A DNA stretch of 64,000 nucleotides, taken from assembly GCA_947497945.1 (NCBI GenBank), contig CANMIP010000005.1, positions 62,001 through 126,000 on the forward strand, written 5' to 3'. The notes below the pieces were generated by a model that was not told the origin of the DNA, searched no databases, and saw only the letters and a program-made list of their open reading frames with translations. A program made the translations under genes and the position numbers. This document shows positions 9,230-18,285 of the stretch, piece by piece (position 1 is the first letter of the stretch; each line of letters starts with the position of its first letter). This DNA is from an uncultured Tropicimonas sp. Lineage in GTDB: Bacteria; Pseudomonadota; Alphaproteobacteria; Rhodobacterales; Rhodobacteraceae.

Positions 9230-10435
9230 ATGACCCTAGCCTATCTGATGAACACCTATCCGATGACGAGTTCGACCTTCGTGCGCGAGGAGATCAGGGC
9301 GCATGAGGCGGCGGGCCTCGGGCCTGTCGATCGCTATGCGATCCGGCCGTGGGAGGCGGAGCTGGTCGAGCCGCGCGACATTGCCGAGCGCGAGAGGACG
9401 GAATACCTGCTCGTGGCTGGCGTGCCGATGCTGCTTGGCGGGGCGCTCGCGGAGCTGGCGTCCAACCCGGCGGGGTTTGCCCGCGCGCTCGCCGATACGG
9501 CCCGGCTGTCGCGGGCGGCAGGCGGGCGGATTGTGCATCACGCGGCCTATTTTCTGGAGGCGGTGCGGTTCAAGCGGCGGGCGGTGGCGGCGGGGCATTC
9601 CCATGTCCATGTCCATTTCTCGACCAACTCGGCAGCCGTGGCGATGCTGGCGCACCGGCTCGGCGGGCCGGAATACAGCTTCACCGTGCATGGGCCCGAC
9701 GAGCTGGAGGATCCGGGTGCCAACGCGCTGGCGTTGAAGGCGCGGCATGCCAAGGCGGTGATCGCGATCACCGACTATTGCCGGGGCGTTGTTGTCGATC
9801 ATTGCGGATCCTGGGTCGCGCCAAAGGTACATATCGTGGGCTGCGGAATCGATCCGGAGGCGCTCGAGCCGCGCGAGGAACCGGTCACCGCGGCGAGGCT
9901 TGTCTGTGTCGGGCGGCTCTGCGCGGCGAAACAACAGGTGCTGCTGCCGGAGCTTGCGGCGCGGCTCAGTGCGGACTTCCCCGATCTGAAGATCGTGCTG
10001 ATCGGTGATGGCGAGGACCGGGAGGAGATCGAACGCAGGCGTGCCGCGCTCGGCGTCGAGTCCCATCTCGAACTGGTGGGCTGGGGGACCCGGGAGGAGG
10101 TGCGCGCGGCGCTGTCCGGGGCGCGGGCGATGCTGCTGCCGAGCCTGGCCGAGGGGTTGCCGGTGGTCATCATGGAAGCGCTGGCGCTCGGCTGCCCGGT
10201 GATCTCGACCCGGATCGCCGGGATTCCGGAACTGCTGGACGAAAGCTGTGGCTGGATCGTCGCGCCGAGTGATGCCAATGCTCTTGAGATGGCGGTGCGC
10301 AGCTGCCTCGAAGCGGATCCGGAAACACTGTCTGCAATGGGCCGGGAAGGCCGTGCGCGGGTGGTCGCGCGTCATGACCAGACGCAGAATGCGGCGCGTC
10401 TTCGGGAGATCGTGTTCGCGCCGCCAGCGGTCTAG
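9230..10435 (+). CDS. Glycosyltransferase family 4 (colanic-acid WcaL-like)
   Basis: A 401-residue retaining GT-B glycosyltransferase. The N-terminus LAYLMNTYPMTSSTFVREEI is typical of WcaL/AmsK-type exopolysaccharide enzymes. HVHFSTNSA and YSFTVHGPDELE lie in the acceptor domain. The donor domain has VCVGRLCAAKQQ, GDGEDREEIE and the EX7E motif in PSLAEGLPVVIMEALALG, followed by STRIAGIPELLDE. I choose the ATG at 9230, preceded by AGGACGAG. An in-frame ATG at 9194 is the alternative. It is transcribed divergently from the HAD-UbiA gene and converges with the next GT2 gene. The donor sugar cannot be read from sequence. Confidence 0.9.
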   Translation: MTLAYLMNTYPMTSSTFVREEIRAHEAAGLGPVDRYAIRPWEAELVEPRDIAERERTEYLLVAGVPMLLGGALAELASNPAGFARALADTARLSRAAGGRIVHHAAYFLEAVRFKRRAVAAGHSHVHVHFSTNSAAVAMLAHRLGGPEYSFTVHGPDELEDPGANALALKARHAKAVIAITDYCRGVVVDHCGSWVAPKVHIVGCGIDPEALEPREEPVTAARLVCVGRLCAAKQQVLLPELAARLSADFPDLKIVLIGDGEDREEIERRRAALGVESHLELVGWGTREEVRAALSGARAMLLPSLAEGLPVVIMEALALGCPVISTRIAGIPELLDESCGWIVAPSDANALEMAVRSCLEADPETLSAMGREGRARVVARHDQTQNAARLREIVFAPPAV

Positions 10436-10500
10436 CTGTCCCGACCGGGCAGCCTGGAACAGGCCGGGAAAGGCTGCGCGGGTGAGCCGTACGGCGCGCG

Positions 10501-11331
10501 CTACCTGCCACGCGCCCAGATGCCCCGGTCCTTCTTGCCAAGACGGCTGGCCAGGGCAACGGCAGTGTAGACCGCATAGCTGACCGGCTGGCCGAGAAAC
10601 AGGCGCAGGTGGTCGCGCGGGCGCACCGGTACCTTCGCCTCGTTGGGGGCCAGATCCGGGAAACGCTCAATCAATTGCCGGTTCCCCATGTCCCAGCGCC
10701 GCCGCACCCGGACCAGCGCGGAAAAGCCCTCGGCAAGCACCCAGGAGAACTCCGCCTCGGCGCGGAAACGTTCGTCTGGGGCGAAGTTGTGCCGGGCGAA
10801 GAGGTCGTCGGCGATGATATCGGGAAAGGCCCCCCATCGCGCCCGTCCCGCCGGGTTCATCGCGTAGAGCCCGCAGCCCGGCACACCGATTGCCATGAAA
10901 GGCACCTTGAGCAGCAGGCGGGCATAGTACCGGCTGATCCGGCTCCTGGGGGGCGGGATGGTGACAATGCCGGAGGCATAGCGCGGCTCTGGGCTGTCGA
11001 GAATCCCGGCAAGCTTGCCCAGCAGCGACGGCGCGCACACCACGTCGGCATCGAGATACACACGCGGGCCCGGGGCGGCTTCGGCATCGCCGAGGTTCAG
11101 CGCGACGGGTTTGCTGCCGACAGGCGTCTCCAGTACCCGCAGATCCCAGCCGCGTTCCGCGAAGCGCTCCGTGAAGCTTCGGGCCTTGCTGGCCGTCGCG
11201 TCGCTGCAGCCATTGGCGACGACGAGCACGCGCAGCGCCGACGGAGCCTGGTCATCCTGCGCCAGGAGTCCGGAAAGGGTGGCGCCGATATAGGTCTGCT
11301 CGTTATGGGCCGGGACGATGATATTGAACAT
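10501..11331 (-). CDS. Glycosyltransferase family 2
   Basis: A 276-residue GT2 enzyme. FNIIVPAHNEQTYIGATL opens the GT-A fold, VVANGCSDAT binds the nucleotide, and VYLDADV is the DxD motif. GCGLYAMNPAGR and FPDIIADDLFARHNF match the late acceptor motifs. The C-terminus is basic and ends with a short hydrophobic stretch (VSYAVYTAVALAS). The ATG at 11331 is chosen because it begins directly at the GT2 fold; the open frame upstream has no family resemblance. It converges with the GT4 gene. A weak hairpin (GCAGCCT / AGGCTGC, 10449-10477) lies between the two stops. It is part of the polysaccharide island; substrate unknown. Confidence 0.85.
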   Translation of the reverse strand: MFNIIVPAHNEQTYIGATLSGLLAQDDQAPSALRVLVVANGCSDATASKARSFTERFAERGWDLRVLETPVGSKPVALNLGDAEAAPGPRVYLDADVVCAPSLLGKLAGILDSPEPRYASGIVTIPPPRSRISRYYARLLLKVPFMAIGVPGCGLYAMNPAGRARWGAFPDIIADDLFARHNFAPDERFRAEAEFSWVLAEGFSALVRVRRRWDMGNRQLIERFPDLAPNEAKVPVRPRDHLRLFLGQPVSYAVYTAVALASRLGKKDRGIWARGR

Positions 11332-11523
11332 GGGGGCCTGCGGGTTTCCTCGCAGCAGAGAGTACGGTCTTGTCCGGGTGCGCGAAAGCGCGAATGGAAG
11401 GACCTCGTGGTTGCCTTCGGTTGCTGCGCGGTACGTCTCGGCGCTGCGCCCATGCCGGATCCTGGTATGCCCGCCCGACGTCCCGGCCGGTGCCACGCAG
11501 ACTTTCGGGACGTCCCGCCGATC

Positions 11524-12576
11524 TCAGGGGCGCGACAGGGAGGCCTGGGGATTCTGTATGGGAAGCCACTCATTCCGTTCCCGCTGGAACGTGGTGATGT
11601 CCGCCCAGACCTTGCGGAAGAACCTGTCATGGTTGACATGCTCCTCCACCACCTCCGCCCAGGCACTTCTGAAGGCTGCCATCATCTCCGGAGACCAGCT
11701 TCGAAACTGCACCTCGGAACTCTCAAGGAGCTGTCGATAGGCCGCCTGGTTCTGCAACGCGCCATGAGAGAGCGCCTCAAGCACGTTTGCCAGGCAGGCG
11801 ACCTCGATGGAGTGCTGAACCGGCTCCGCAAGCCCCTCCCAGACCTGCTCGTTCACCAGCAGTTCCATCAGGGTCGAGCGTTGGTGCCAGCCCGGGAAAT
11901 AGACAAATTCCGTGTTCTCCTGCAGGCCGAGATAGACATCGGCGGCAAGCACGGAGAACTCGGCGGCGTCCAGATCGCCATTGCCGAGTGCGAAGGAGAT
12001 CCCGTCGCCGAACAGAAGTTCCGTCGTGACCCCGAACCGGGCGAACACCTCGCCGGCAAAACCGAATACCCGCATGCGCAGCCCGTCGAGGTCTTCGGGG
12101 CGGTTGATCTCCTTCTTGAACCATCCGGAGGTCTCGGCGGGGAGCATGCCGCAGGGTACGACCTTCACCGCGTAGCCGGCACGGTCATACATCTCCTGGT
12201 AGAGCGCCAGCCCGTTGCCCTCATACATCCAGGTGATGCGCTCGACCGGGTCGAAGCCGAAGGGGAAGGCCGAGAACAGGGCCGCGGAGGGCAGTCTGTC
12301 CTGCCAGTAGCCGGAGATGGAATAGGCGGCGTCGATATAGCCCTTGGACACGGATTCCAGTGACTGGGAGACCGGAACCAGTGATCCGGGCGGGTGAAAG
12401 CGGAATTGCGTCTCTTCGGAAATGGCGTTGAAGGTCTTGACGAAATCGGCGCTCTGCTCGCCGACGACGGGGAGGTCTTCGGGAAAGGCGGAGGCGAGAT
12501 CGAGCTGCGCTGCCCCGGCGGCGACGCAGGTAAGGGACAGGCAAGAGAAGGTTGCGGCGATCCTGGAATATGTCAC
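11524..12576 (-). CDS. TRAP-type solute-binding protein, orphan
   Basis: A 350-residue DctP-family periplasmic binding protein. The signal peptide spans ~1-23 (FSCLSLTCVAAGAAQ). Family features are PEDLDGLRMRVFG, ETSGWF, and a residue pattern around GNGDLDAAEF matching the ligand-clamping GAIDG/AEW region. The GTG at 12576 is used because an in-frame stop lies just upstream. No DctQ or DctM genes adjoin it, so it either serves permeases encoded elsewhere or has a sensing role. Several Rhodobacterales genomes carry such orphan binding proteins. A ligand cannot be assigned. Confidence 0.85.
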   Translation of the reverse strand: MTYSRIAATFSCLSLTCVAAGAAQLDLASAFPEDLPVVGEQSADFVKTFNAISEETQFRFHPPGSLVPVSQSLESVSKGYIDAAYSISGYWQDRLPSAALFSAFPFGFDPVERITWMYEGNGLALYQEMYDRAGYAVKVVPCGMLPAETSGWFKKEINRPEDLDGLRMRVFGFAGEVFARFGVTTELLFGDGISFALGNGDLDAAEFSVLAADVYLGLQENTEFVYFPGWHQRSTLMELLVNEQVWEGLAEPVQHSIEVACLANVLEALSHGALQNQAAYRQLLESSEVQFRSWSPEMMAAFRSAWAEVVEEHVNHDRFFRKVWADITTFQRERNEWLPIQNPQASLSRP

Positions 12577-12863
12577 GACGTCATCGGCTCACTGGTATTT
12601 TCCCGTTACGCGGGTATGAACTCGCCCGGCTACACGGGACAGGCTAGAGCAGCCCATGTGATCCGAACAGGAGGCATTTCGGCCGCGCGGCAAGTTAACC
12701 TGGCGGCGTTCCCGGAACCTCCTGCGCTGCCGCAGACCGGTCCTTCCCGCGGGAAAGGGCGGGCGTTTCCATTTTCTTAACCAAGTTGAAACCCCATCGG
12801 AGGCAAAACGGATCCGCGCGGCTTTCCTTCCGGAAGACGCCATCGAACAGACCGGACAGAACG

Positions 12864-14852
12864 TTGGTTTCCTACCGCCCCGATATCGACGGACTGCGCG
12901 CCGTCGCCATCCTGCCCGTGGTGCTCTATCACGCGGAAATTCCCGGGTTTTCCGGCGGGTTCGTCGGCGTCGACGTGTTCTTCGTCATCTCCAGTTTCCT
13001 GATCACGTCGATCCTGGTGACGGAGATAGATCGCAACGACTTCTCGCTTCTGCGATTCTACGAGCGGCGCGCGCGGCGCATCCTGCCCGCGTTGACAGCC
13101 GTGATCGTGGCGACCTTCCTCGTCGGAGCGGTGGTCCTTCTGCCCGGCGAAATGGACGCGCTCGGAAAATCCGCCATCGCCACGACCTTCTTCGCGTCGA
13201 ACATCCACTTCGCCCGGACCCTGGACTATTTCGGACCGGTCTCCGGATTCGTGCCGCTTCTGCATGGTTGGTCGCTCGCGGTCGAGGAGCAGTTCTACCT
13301 CGTCTTCCCGCTCCTGCTGTTGCTGCTTCACCGCATGGGGCGACAGCCGGCATTGATCGCCCTGGCCTGTCTTTCCGGCCTTTCGCTCTGCGCGGCCGTT
13401 GTCATGCTTCCGCGCGCGCCGGGCTGGGTCTTCTACCTGTTGCCTTTCAGAGCCTGGGAGCTTGGCCTCGGCGCGATGCTCGCCCTTCTGCCGGCCACGG
13501 CGCGCCCGTCCCCGCGTTGGGCGGCGGTGCTGTCCACGATAGGCCTCGCGGCAATTGTCGCGCCGGTGCTTTACTATGACCACGCGACCGCCTTTCCCGG
13601 TCTTGCCGCCTTGCCGCCCGTGCTTGGTGCAGCGGCTATCCTCCATGCGGGCGCCAGTCCCGTCCCGGTCGCGGTGACGCGCCTGCTCTCCATGCGCGTG
13701 CCGGTCTGGATCGGGCTTGTCTCCTACTCCCTCTATCTCTGGCACTGGCCGCTCATGGCGCTCCTGCGCAGTGCGCGCGGGTCCGTTTCTCTGCCGCTTG
13801 GCCTGGGTCTGCTGGCGATCCTGCTGTCATTCCTGCTGGCCGCGCTCTCCTATCGCTATATCGAAAGGCCGTTCCGTCGCCGCCCGCCGCAGGGGCTCGC
13901 CCGCCCGGCGATCTTTTCGCTCTCGGCAGCCTCGCTCTGCCTGACGGCCGGGCTGGGAGCGGTCTTTGCCCTGAGCGATGGCGCGCCGGGGCGCTTGCCG
14001 GAAGAGGTTCGCGCCATCGCCGCGGCCGCGCGCGACAAGGCCCCGCGCCGGGCGGCCTGTTTCGGCCGGATGCCGGAGGCTGGCCTGTGCGCCATCGGAG
14101 AGACCGGCCGGGAGCGGGCCGATTTCCTGCTCTGGGGGGACAGCCACGCGCTGTCGCTGATGCCGGGGCTGGAGGTCGCCGCGCGGAAGGCCGGGCTGTC
14201 GGGGCTGTTTGTCGGACAGAGCGCCTGTTTGCCCGTGCCGGGGCTGCGGCGTGTTCCTGAGGATCCGAAATGCACCGAGATCAATCGCGCCGTGCTGTCC
14301 CTTCTCGCCGGGCGGGACGACCTGCCACTGGTGATCCTCGCCGGGCGCTGGACATTGTCGGTCGAAGGGACGCGCTTCGGGGAGGAGGCGGGGGCGGATG
14401 TCCGGCTCGCGCCGGTTGCCGACCCCGATCGCGGGGACAGGGCCGGGAATGCCGAACTCGTCGAGACGGCCCTGTCGGAGACGATCGCCGGGTTGCGGCA
14501 GGACGGGCGCCGGGTGTTGATCCTCGGGCCGGTGCCGGAGCCGGGCTGGGATGTGCCGCTGCGGCTGGCCAAGAGCGCGCTGGCGCTCGGACCTGCGCGT
14601 CCGGTGCCGCAGGACTGGAAGACCTATCTCGACAGGGCCGGCCGGACCGAACGGATGCTCGACCGCCTGGCGGCGGCAGACGGGTCGGTCACGCATGCGC
14701 CGTTGAGCGTGCTTCTGTGCGAGGAGATCTGTCCTGTGGCCGATGCGGAGGGTGTTCCACTCTATTCCGACGACGATCATCTCACCCGCAGCGCGGCTGA
14801 AGAACTTCTTGCCCCGCCATTGGCGCAGATCCTCGCTGCGGCGGCCGGTTGA
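12864..14852 (+). CDS. OafA-type acyltransferase with C-terminal SGNH domain
   Basis: A membrane acyltransferase of ~662 residues. The N-terminal acyltransferase-3 domain begins RPDIDGLRAVAILPVVLYH, then FFVISSFLI and HGWSLAVEEQFYLVFP, with about ten hydrophobic helices. The C-terminal ~240 residues are an SGNH hydrolase-like domain with LLWGDSHAL (Ser) and DDDHLT (Asp/His), as in OafA O-antigen acetylases. It should transfer acetyl groups onto sugars of the exported polysaccharide. No ATG or GTG precedes the conserved N-terminus. I choose TTG at 12864 because homologues start at this point; TTG at 12786 is possible, and neither has a strong ribosome-binding site. Transcribed divergently from the TRAP binding protein. 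Confidence 0.88.
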   Translation: MVSYRPDIDGLRAVAILPVVLYHAEIPGFSGGFVGVDVFFVISSFLITSILVTEIDRNDFSLLRFYERRARRILPALTAVIVATFLVGAVVLLPGEMDALGKSAIATTFFASNIHFARTLDYFGPVSGFVPLLHGWSLAVEEQFYLVFPLLLLLLHRMGRQPALIALACLSGLSLCAAVVMLPRAPGWVFYLLPFRAWELGLGAMLALLPATARPSPRWAAVLSTIGLAAIVAPVLYYDHATAFPGLAALPPVLGAAAILHAGASPVPVAVTRLLSMRVPVWIGLVSYSLYLWHWPLMALLRSARGSVSLPLGLGLLAILLSFLLAALSYRYIERPFRRRPPQGLARPAIFSLSAASLCLTAGLGAVFALSDGAPGRLPEEVRAIAAAARDKAPRRAACFGRMPEAGLCAIGETGRERADFLLWGDSHALSLMPGLEVAARKAGLSGLFVGQSACLPVPGLRRVPEDPKCTEINRAVLSLLAGRDDLPLVILAGRWTLSVEGTRFGEEAGADVRLAPVADPDRGDRAGNAELVETALSETIAGLRQDGRRVLILGPVPEPGWDVPLRLAKSALALGPARPVPQDWKTYLDRAGRTERMLDRLAAADGSVTHAPLSVLLCEEICPVADAEGVPLYSDDDHLTRSAAEELLAPPLAQILAAAAG

Positions 14853-14940
14853 GCCAGCGGGCTTGCCCCGCGCCGCGCTTTGAGTCAAAGGCAGGGGTGG
14901 CCCGCACGGGTGTCGAGGCAAGCGAAGCGAGGTGTCGTCA

Positions 14941-15603
14941 ATGGTCGAATGGATCACCAGTTCCAAGCTGGTCCCCTATCCGCAGGCCGTTGCCGAGATG
15001 GAGCGTCGCGCCGCCGCGATCCATGCCGGAGAGGCAGATGAGGCGATCTGGCTGCTGGAGCACCCGCCGCTCTACACCGCCGGCACCTCCGCACAGATCG
15101 AGGACCTGCGCGATCCCGACCGTTTCCCGGTCTATGATGTCCGCCGCGGCGGGCAATACACCTATCACGGCCCCGGCCAGCGCGTCGTCTATGTCATGCT
15201 CGACCTGACCCGTCGCGGCCGCGATATCCGGGTCTTTGTCGAGGCGCTGGAGAACTGGGTCATCGCCACGCTGGATACGTTCAACGTCAAGGGCGAGATC
15301 CGGCCGGGACGGGTCGGCGTCTGGGTGGAGCGGCCGGAAAAGGCGCCGCTGCCGGACGGGAGCCCGCGCGAGGACAAGATCGCGGCCATCGGCATCCGCA
15401 TGCGCAAATGGGTCAGCCTTCATGGCCTTTCGATCAATGTCGAGCCGGAGTTGGAGCATTTCGACGGCATCGTCCCCTGCGGGATCTCCGGGCACGGGGT
15501 TACCAGCCTCGTCGATCTCGGCCTGCCCGTGACGATGAACGATCTCGATGTCGCCCTCCGCGCGACCTTCGAGGACCACCTGCCGCCACCCGATCGGGGC
15601 TGA
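14941..15603 (+). CDS. lipB: Octanoyltransferase LipB
   Basis: Transfers octanoyl groups from acyl carrier protein to lipoyl domains, the first step of lipoate biosynthesis, in the cytoplasm. The 220-residue protein has the family signature [13 protein letters not shown], the catalytic lysine in EDKIAAIG (Lys146) and the catalytic cysteine in GIVPCGI (Cys180). The ATG at 14941 sits 8-9 bp after GAGG; a GTG at 14932 would add three residues. It is a housekeeping gene between polysaccharide genes and a transporter, 88 bp after the acyltransferase. lipA is not in the window. Family assignment is secure. Confidence 0.96.
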   Translation: MVEWITSSKLVPYPQAVAEMERRAAAIHAGEADEAIWLLEHPPLYTAGTSAQIEDLRDPDRFPVYDVRRGGQYTYHGPGQRVVYVMLDLTRRGRDIRVFVEALENWVIATLDTFNVKGEIRPGRVGVWVERPEKAPLPDGSPREDKIAAIGIRMRKWVSLHGLSINVEPELEHFDGIVPCGISGHGVTSLVDLGLPVTMNDLDVALRATFEDHLPPPDRG

Positions 15604-15624
15604 CCCCATCCCCCGGAGCCGAAC

Positions 15625-16536
15625 ATGCTGACGATCTTCATCGCCATCGCGCCTGTCTTCCTGATGATCATCCTCGGCTACCTGTTGCGCCGGGGCGGAA
15701 TCCCGTCGACCGAGTTCTGGAATCTCAACGACAAGCTCGTCTACTGGGTGCTGATGCCGGCGCTTTTCTTCGCCAAGATCTCGGCGGCAGACCTCACCAG
15801 CCCGGAGATCTGGTCGCTTGCCGCGATCCTCTATGCCGGTTTCTTCGCCGCGATTGCCTGCGGGCTGCTGCTCGGCCGCGCCTGGGCACCGGCAGAGGCC
15901 AGCTCGATCCTGCAGGGCAGCGCGCGGTTCAACACCTTCATCGCGCTTGCGCTGGCGGAGGCGCTTTTCGGCTCGGCGGGGCTGCAGGTCGCGGTGCTCG
16001 GCTCGGCGCTGCTGATCCCGGTGGTGAATGTCACCGTCGTTTCGCTGCTCTCGCTCCAGCTTGGCGCCGGACGCGGCGGGCTGCTGGGACAGCTCATCCG
16101 CAACCCGCTGATCCTGTCGATCCTCGCGGGTGTTCTGTTCAACCTGATGGGTTGGCAGGAAGTGCCGGTGCTGCACGAGATGGCGCGAGTCCTCGGCTCG
16201 GCCGCGCTGCCGATCATGCTGATGTGTGTTGGCGCCAATCTCAAGCTGCGCGGGCTGCAAGCCTCCGCCGCGGCCATTGGGGCGGCGACCTTCGGCAAGC
16301 TGGTCGTCTTCCCGGCGGGCGTGATGCTGGCGCTGCTGGCACTGCAGCCTGAACAACTGACTTCGGAAGTGGCGATCATCTTCGCCGCCCTGCCAACCGG
16401 TGTCGCCGCCTATACACTGGCCCGCCAGATGGGCGGAAACTCACTGCTGATGGCGGCGATCATCACCTCGCAGACGCTGCTGAGCTTCCTCACCCTGCCC
16501 GCGACGCTGACGCTGCTGCGCTGGATCCTCGGCTGA
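15625..16536 (+). CDS. AEC (auxin efflux carrier) family transporter
   Basis: A 303-residue integral membrane protein of the AEC family, with about ten hydrophobic helices and the usual split 5+5 layout around a central loop. N-terminal FLMIILGYLLRRGGI and LPIMLMCVGANLKLRG, followed by the AAIGAATFGKLVVFPAG half, are typical. AEC proteins export or exchange organic acids and similar anions. It follows lipB by 21 bp and may be co-transcribed with it. A second AEC gene sits at 49693-50595. It converges with the TauE/SafE gene. Substrate unknown. Confidence 0.88.
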   Translation: MLTIFIAIAPVFLMIILGYLLRRGGIPSTEFWNLNDKLVYWVLMPALFFAKISAADLTSPEIWSLAAILYAGFFAAIACGLLLGRAWAPAEASSILQGSARFNTFIALALAEALFGSAGLQVAVLGSALLIPVVNVTVVSLLSLQLGAGRGGLLGQLIRNPLILSILAGVLFNLMGWQEVPVLHEMARVLGSAALPIMLMCVGANLKLRGLQASAAAIGAATFGKLVVFPAGVMLALLALQPEQLTSEVAIIFAALPTGVAAYTLARQMGGNSLLMAAIITSQTLLSFLTLPATLTLLRWILG

Positions 16537-16553
16537 GGCGAAGGCCTGCGGTT

Positions 16554-17294
16554 TCAACCGAGAAAGACCTCGTAGAGCAGTTTCAACGAGACAACGGCGA
16601 GGGCGATCTCGATCAGCAGGAAGAAGACCTTCGGCGGCAGGATCCGCGCGATGGCGGCGCCGCTCCAGGCGCCGGCAAGGGCGGCGGGGGCAAGCCAGAG
16701 AGCCTGCAGGAAGCTGTCCCAGGTGATCTGACCGGCGAGGATGAAGGGCGGGAACTTCATCAGGTTGACGACGGCGAAGAAGATCGTCGTCGTGCCGAGA
16801 TAGACCATCTTGTCGAGCTTCTGCGGCAGCACATAGGCCTGAAAGGGCGGGCCGCCGGCATGCGAGATATAGCTCGTCAGCCCGGCCAGCGCGCCCCAGA
16901 AGAGGCCGCGCGGGACATCTGCCGGACGCGGTTCCGGCTCGGTGCTGGCAAAGCGGGCGCGCAGGGAGTTGAAGAGATAGGAGAGGCCGATCCCGGCCAC
17001 CAGCAGCTTGACGAAATCGCCGGGAACATGGGCAACGGCGACATAGCCGGTCAGGACGCCGATGACGGCGCCGGGCAGCATGATCTTCAGGTTGCGGACC
17101 GAGAAAGCCTTGCGGAACAGGTAGATCGCGTACCAGTCGGCGACGATGTAGATCGGCAGGAGCAGGCCCGCAGCATGGGCGGGGTCCATGAAGAGCGCCA
17201 TCAGCGGCACGGCGAGCATCGAGATCATCGGGACGCCGCCCTTGGACAGCCCCATCAGATAGGCCGCAAGCCCGGCCACGAGCCAGAATTCCAT
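16554..17294 (-). CDS. TauE/SafE family permease
   Basis: A 246-residue integral membrane protein with seven to eight hydrophobic helices. Family marks are GLSKGGVPMISM near the N-terminus and YISHAGGPPFQAYVLP in the second half, the repeated glycine-rich motif of TauE/SafE (DUF81). The family exports sulfite, sulfoacetate or related anions. The ATG at 17294 is preceded by AGGAGG, a strong ribosome-binding site; the open frame upstream lacks similarity. No sulfonate catabolism genes are visible, so the substrate is unknown. It converges with the AEC transporter. Confidence 0.88.
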   Translation of the reverse strand: MEFWLVAGLAAYLMGLSKGGVPMISMLAVPLMALFMDPAHAAGLLLPIYIVADWYAIYLFRKAFSVRNLKIMLPGAVIGVLTGYVAVAHVPGDFVKLLVAGIGLSYLFNSLRARFASTEPEPRPADVPRGLFWGALAGLTSYISHAGGPPFQAYVLPQKLDKMVYLGTTTIFFAVVNLMKFPPFILAGQITWDSFLQALWLAPAALAGAWSGAAIARILPPKVFFLLIEIALAVVSLKLLYEVFLG

Positions 17295-17554
17295 TGTCAG
17301 GACCTCCTCTTGCCGGGGCAGCGCGCGTCCGGCCGTGTCCGGAAGTGGGTTCGCCCTAAGAGCCTGCCTCTCCGGTGGCAAGCGGAAAGCGCCAGGCGGC
17401 GGCGAGCCTTACTGTCGCAAGCCGGGGCGTCGGGTCGTGACAGGTCCTTCCGGTCGTTTGCGGATATGGGGCTTGAGCGTGGAAGGCGGCCGCGCTTGCG
17501 AAGCCAAGAGTGACCTTGTCCGCCATGCTGGCGTTTCGCTTCGGGCCAATCCGC

Positions 17555-18283
17555 TCAGGAAAACCCGCCCGCGCGCAGGGCCTTGTTGTCATAGGTGAAT
17601 CGTGCTGCCAGCCTTGCCGCCTGTCCGCCGACAAATGTGCAGGTTCCTGGCATGGCACTGTCGGGATACCGCGCGGCGAGATGGTCCAGGCCCTGCATGT
17701 AGCGCTCAGAGATCCGTCCGTAGGAATAGTGCTGGAAAACCATCGGCAGGACGATCACCGGAACCCCGTGGTTCTCCTGTGCGTTGAGGCAGAGCTCCTC
17801 GGCATAGAGATCGAAGCTCAGGGCTTCGTCGAAGCGCAAGCCCGGGCGGGTGCGCAGCAGCGATGTGTGCAGCAGGATGCTCTGGCAGTCGAGCGTGTCG
17901 ACCCAGGTCGGGGCCGCGATCTCGCGCCCGATCTGGCGCGCGCCGCTGCCATCCTTGTGCGAGCAGGTATGGCAGCCGATAGTTTGCGGTTTGTGGCCCT
18001 CCATGCGGATACCGAGCGTGCCATAGACCGCCTGTGGAGAAAGCTCGGACAGGTCCGGCAGAGGGGCGCGGAACTCGAGGTCTTCATGCAGGAAGAAGAG
18101 CCAGCAATCCCGGTCCAGATGTTCGGAAATGATCTCGTTGTAGATCGCAGGCAGGCCTGCGCCGCGTTCCCGATTGTCGATGAGGCGCATCTCCCCGCCG
18201 GCGAGATGCGGGTTTTGCGGAAAGAAGCGTTCTGCCATCTCGGGATTGATATAGGGAACGAAGAGTTTGACCCTGTCGGACAT
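17555..18283 (-). CDS. Glycosyltransferase-like protein (divergent GT2 fold)
   Basis: A 242-residue cytoplasmic protein without signal or membrane segments. VKLFVPYINPEM opens the fold, LPAIYNEII follows, and WLFFLHEDLEF places acidic residues where GT2 enzymes have DxD. LHTSLLRTRPGLRFDEALSFDLYAEELCLNAQ resembles the acceptor-side acidic motif; it is similar in style to StrF-like or LPS glycosyltransferase-type proteins. It starts 2 bp after the stop of the degenerate HAD-like gene, and that gene follows glf by 5 bp, so all three form one operon. A link to galactofuranose addition is possible but inferred. The 260 bp downstream to the TauE gene show no gene. Confidence 0.6.
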   Translation of the reverse strand: MSDRVKLFVPYINPEMAERFFPQNPHLAGGEMRLIDNRERGAGLPAIYNEIISEHLDRDCWLFFLHEDLEFRAPLPDLSELSPQAVYGTLGIRMEGHKPQTIGCHTCSHKDGSGARQIGREIAAPTWVDTLDCQSILLHTSLLRTRPGLRFDEALSFDLYAEELCLNAQENHGVPVIVLPMVFQHYSYGRISERYMQGLDHLAARYPDSAMPGTCTFVGGQAARLAARFTYDNKALRAGGFS

Positions 18284-18285
18284 GA

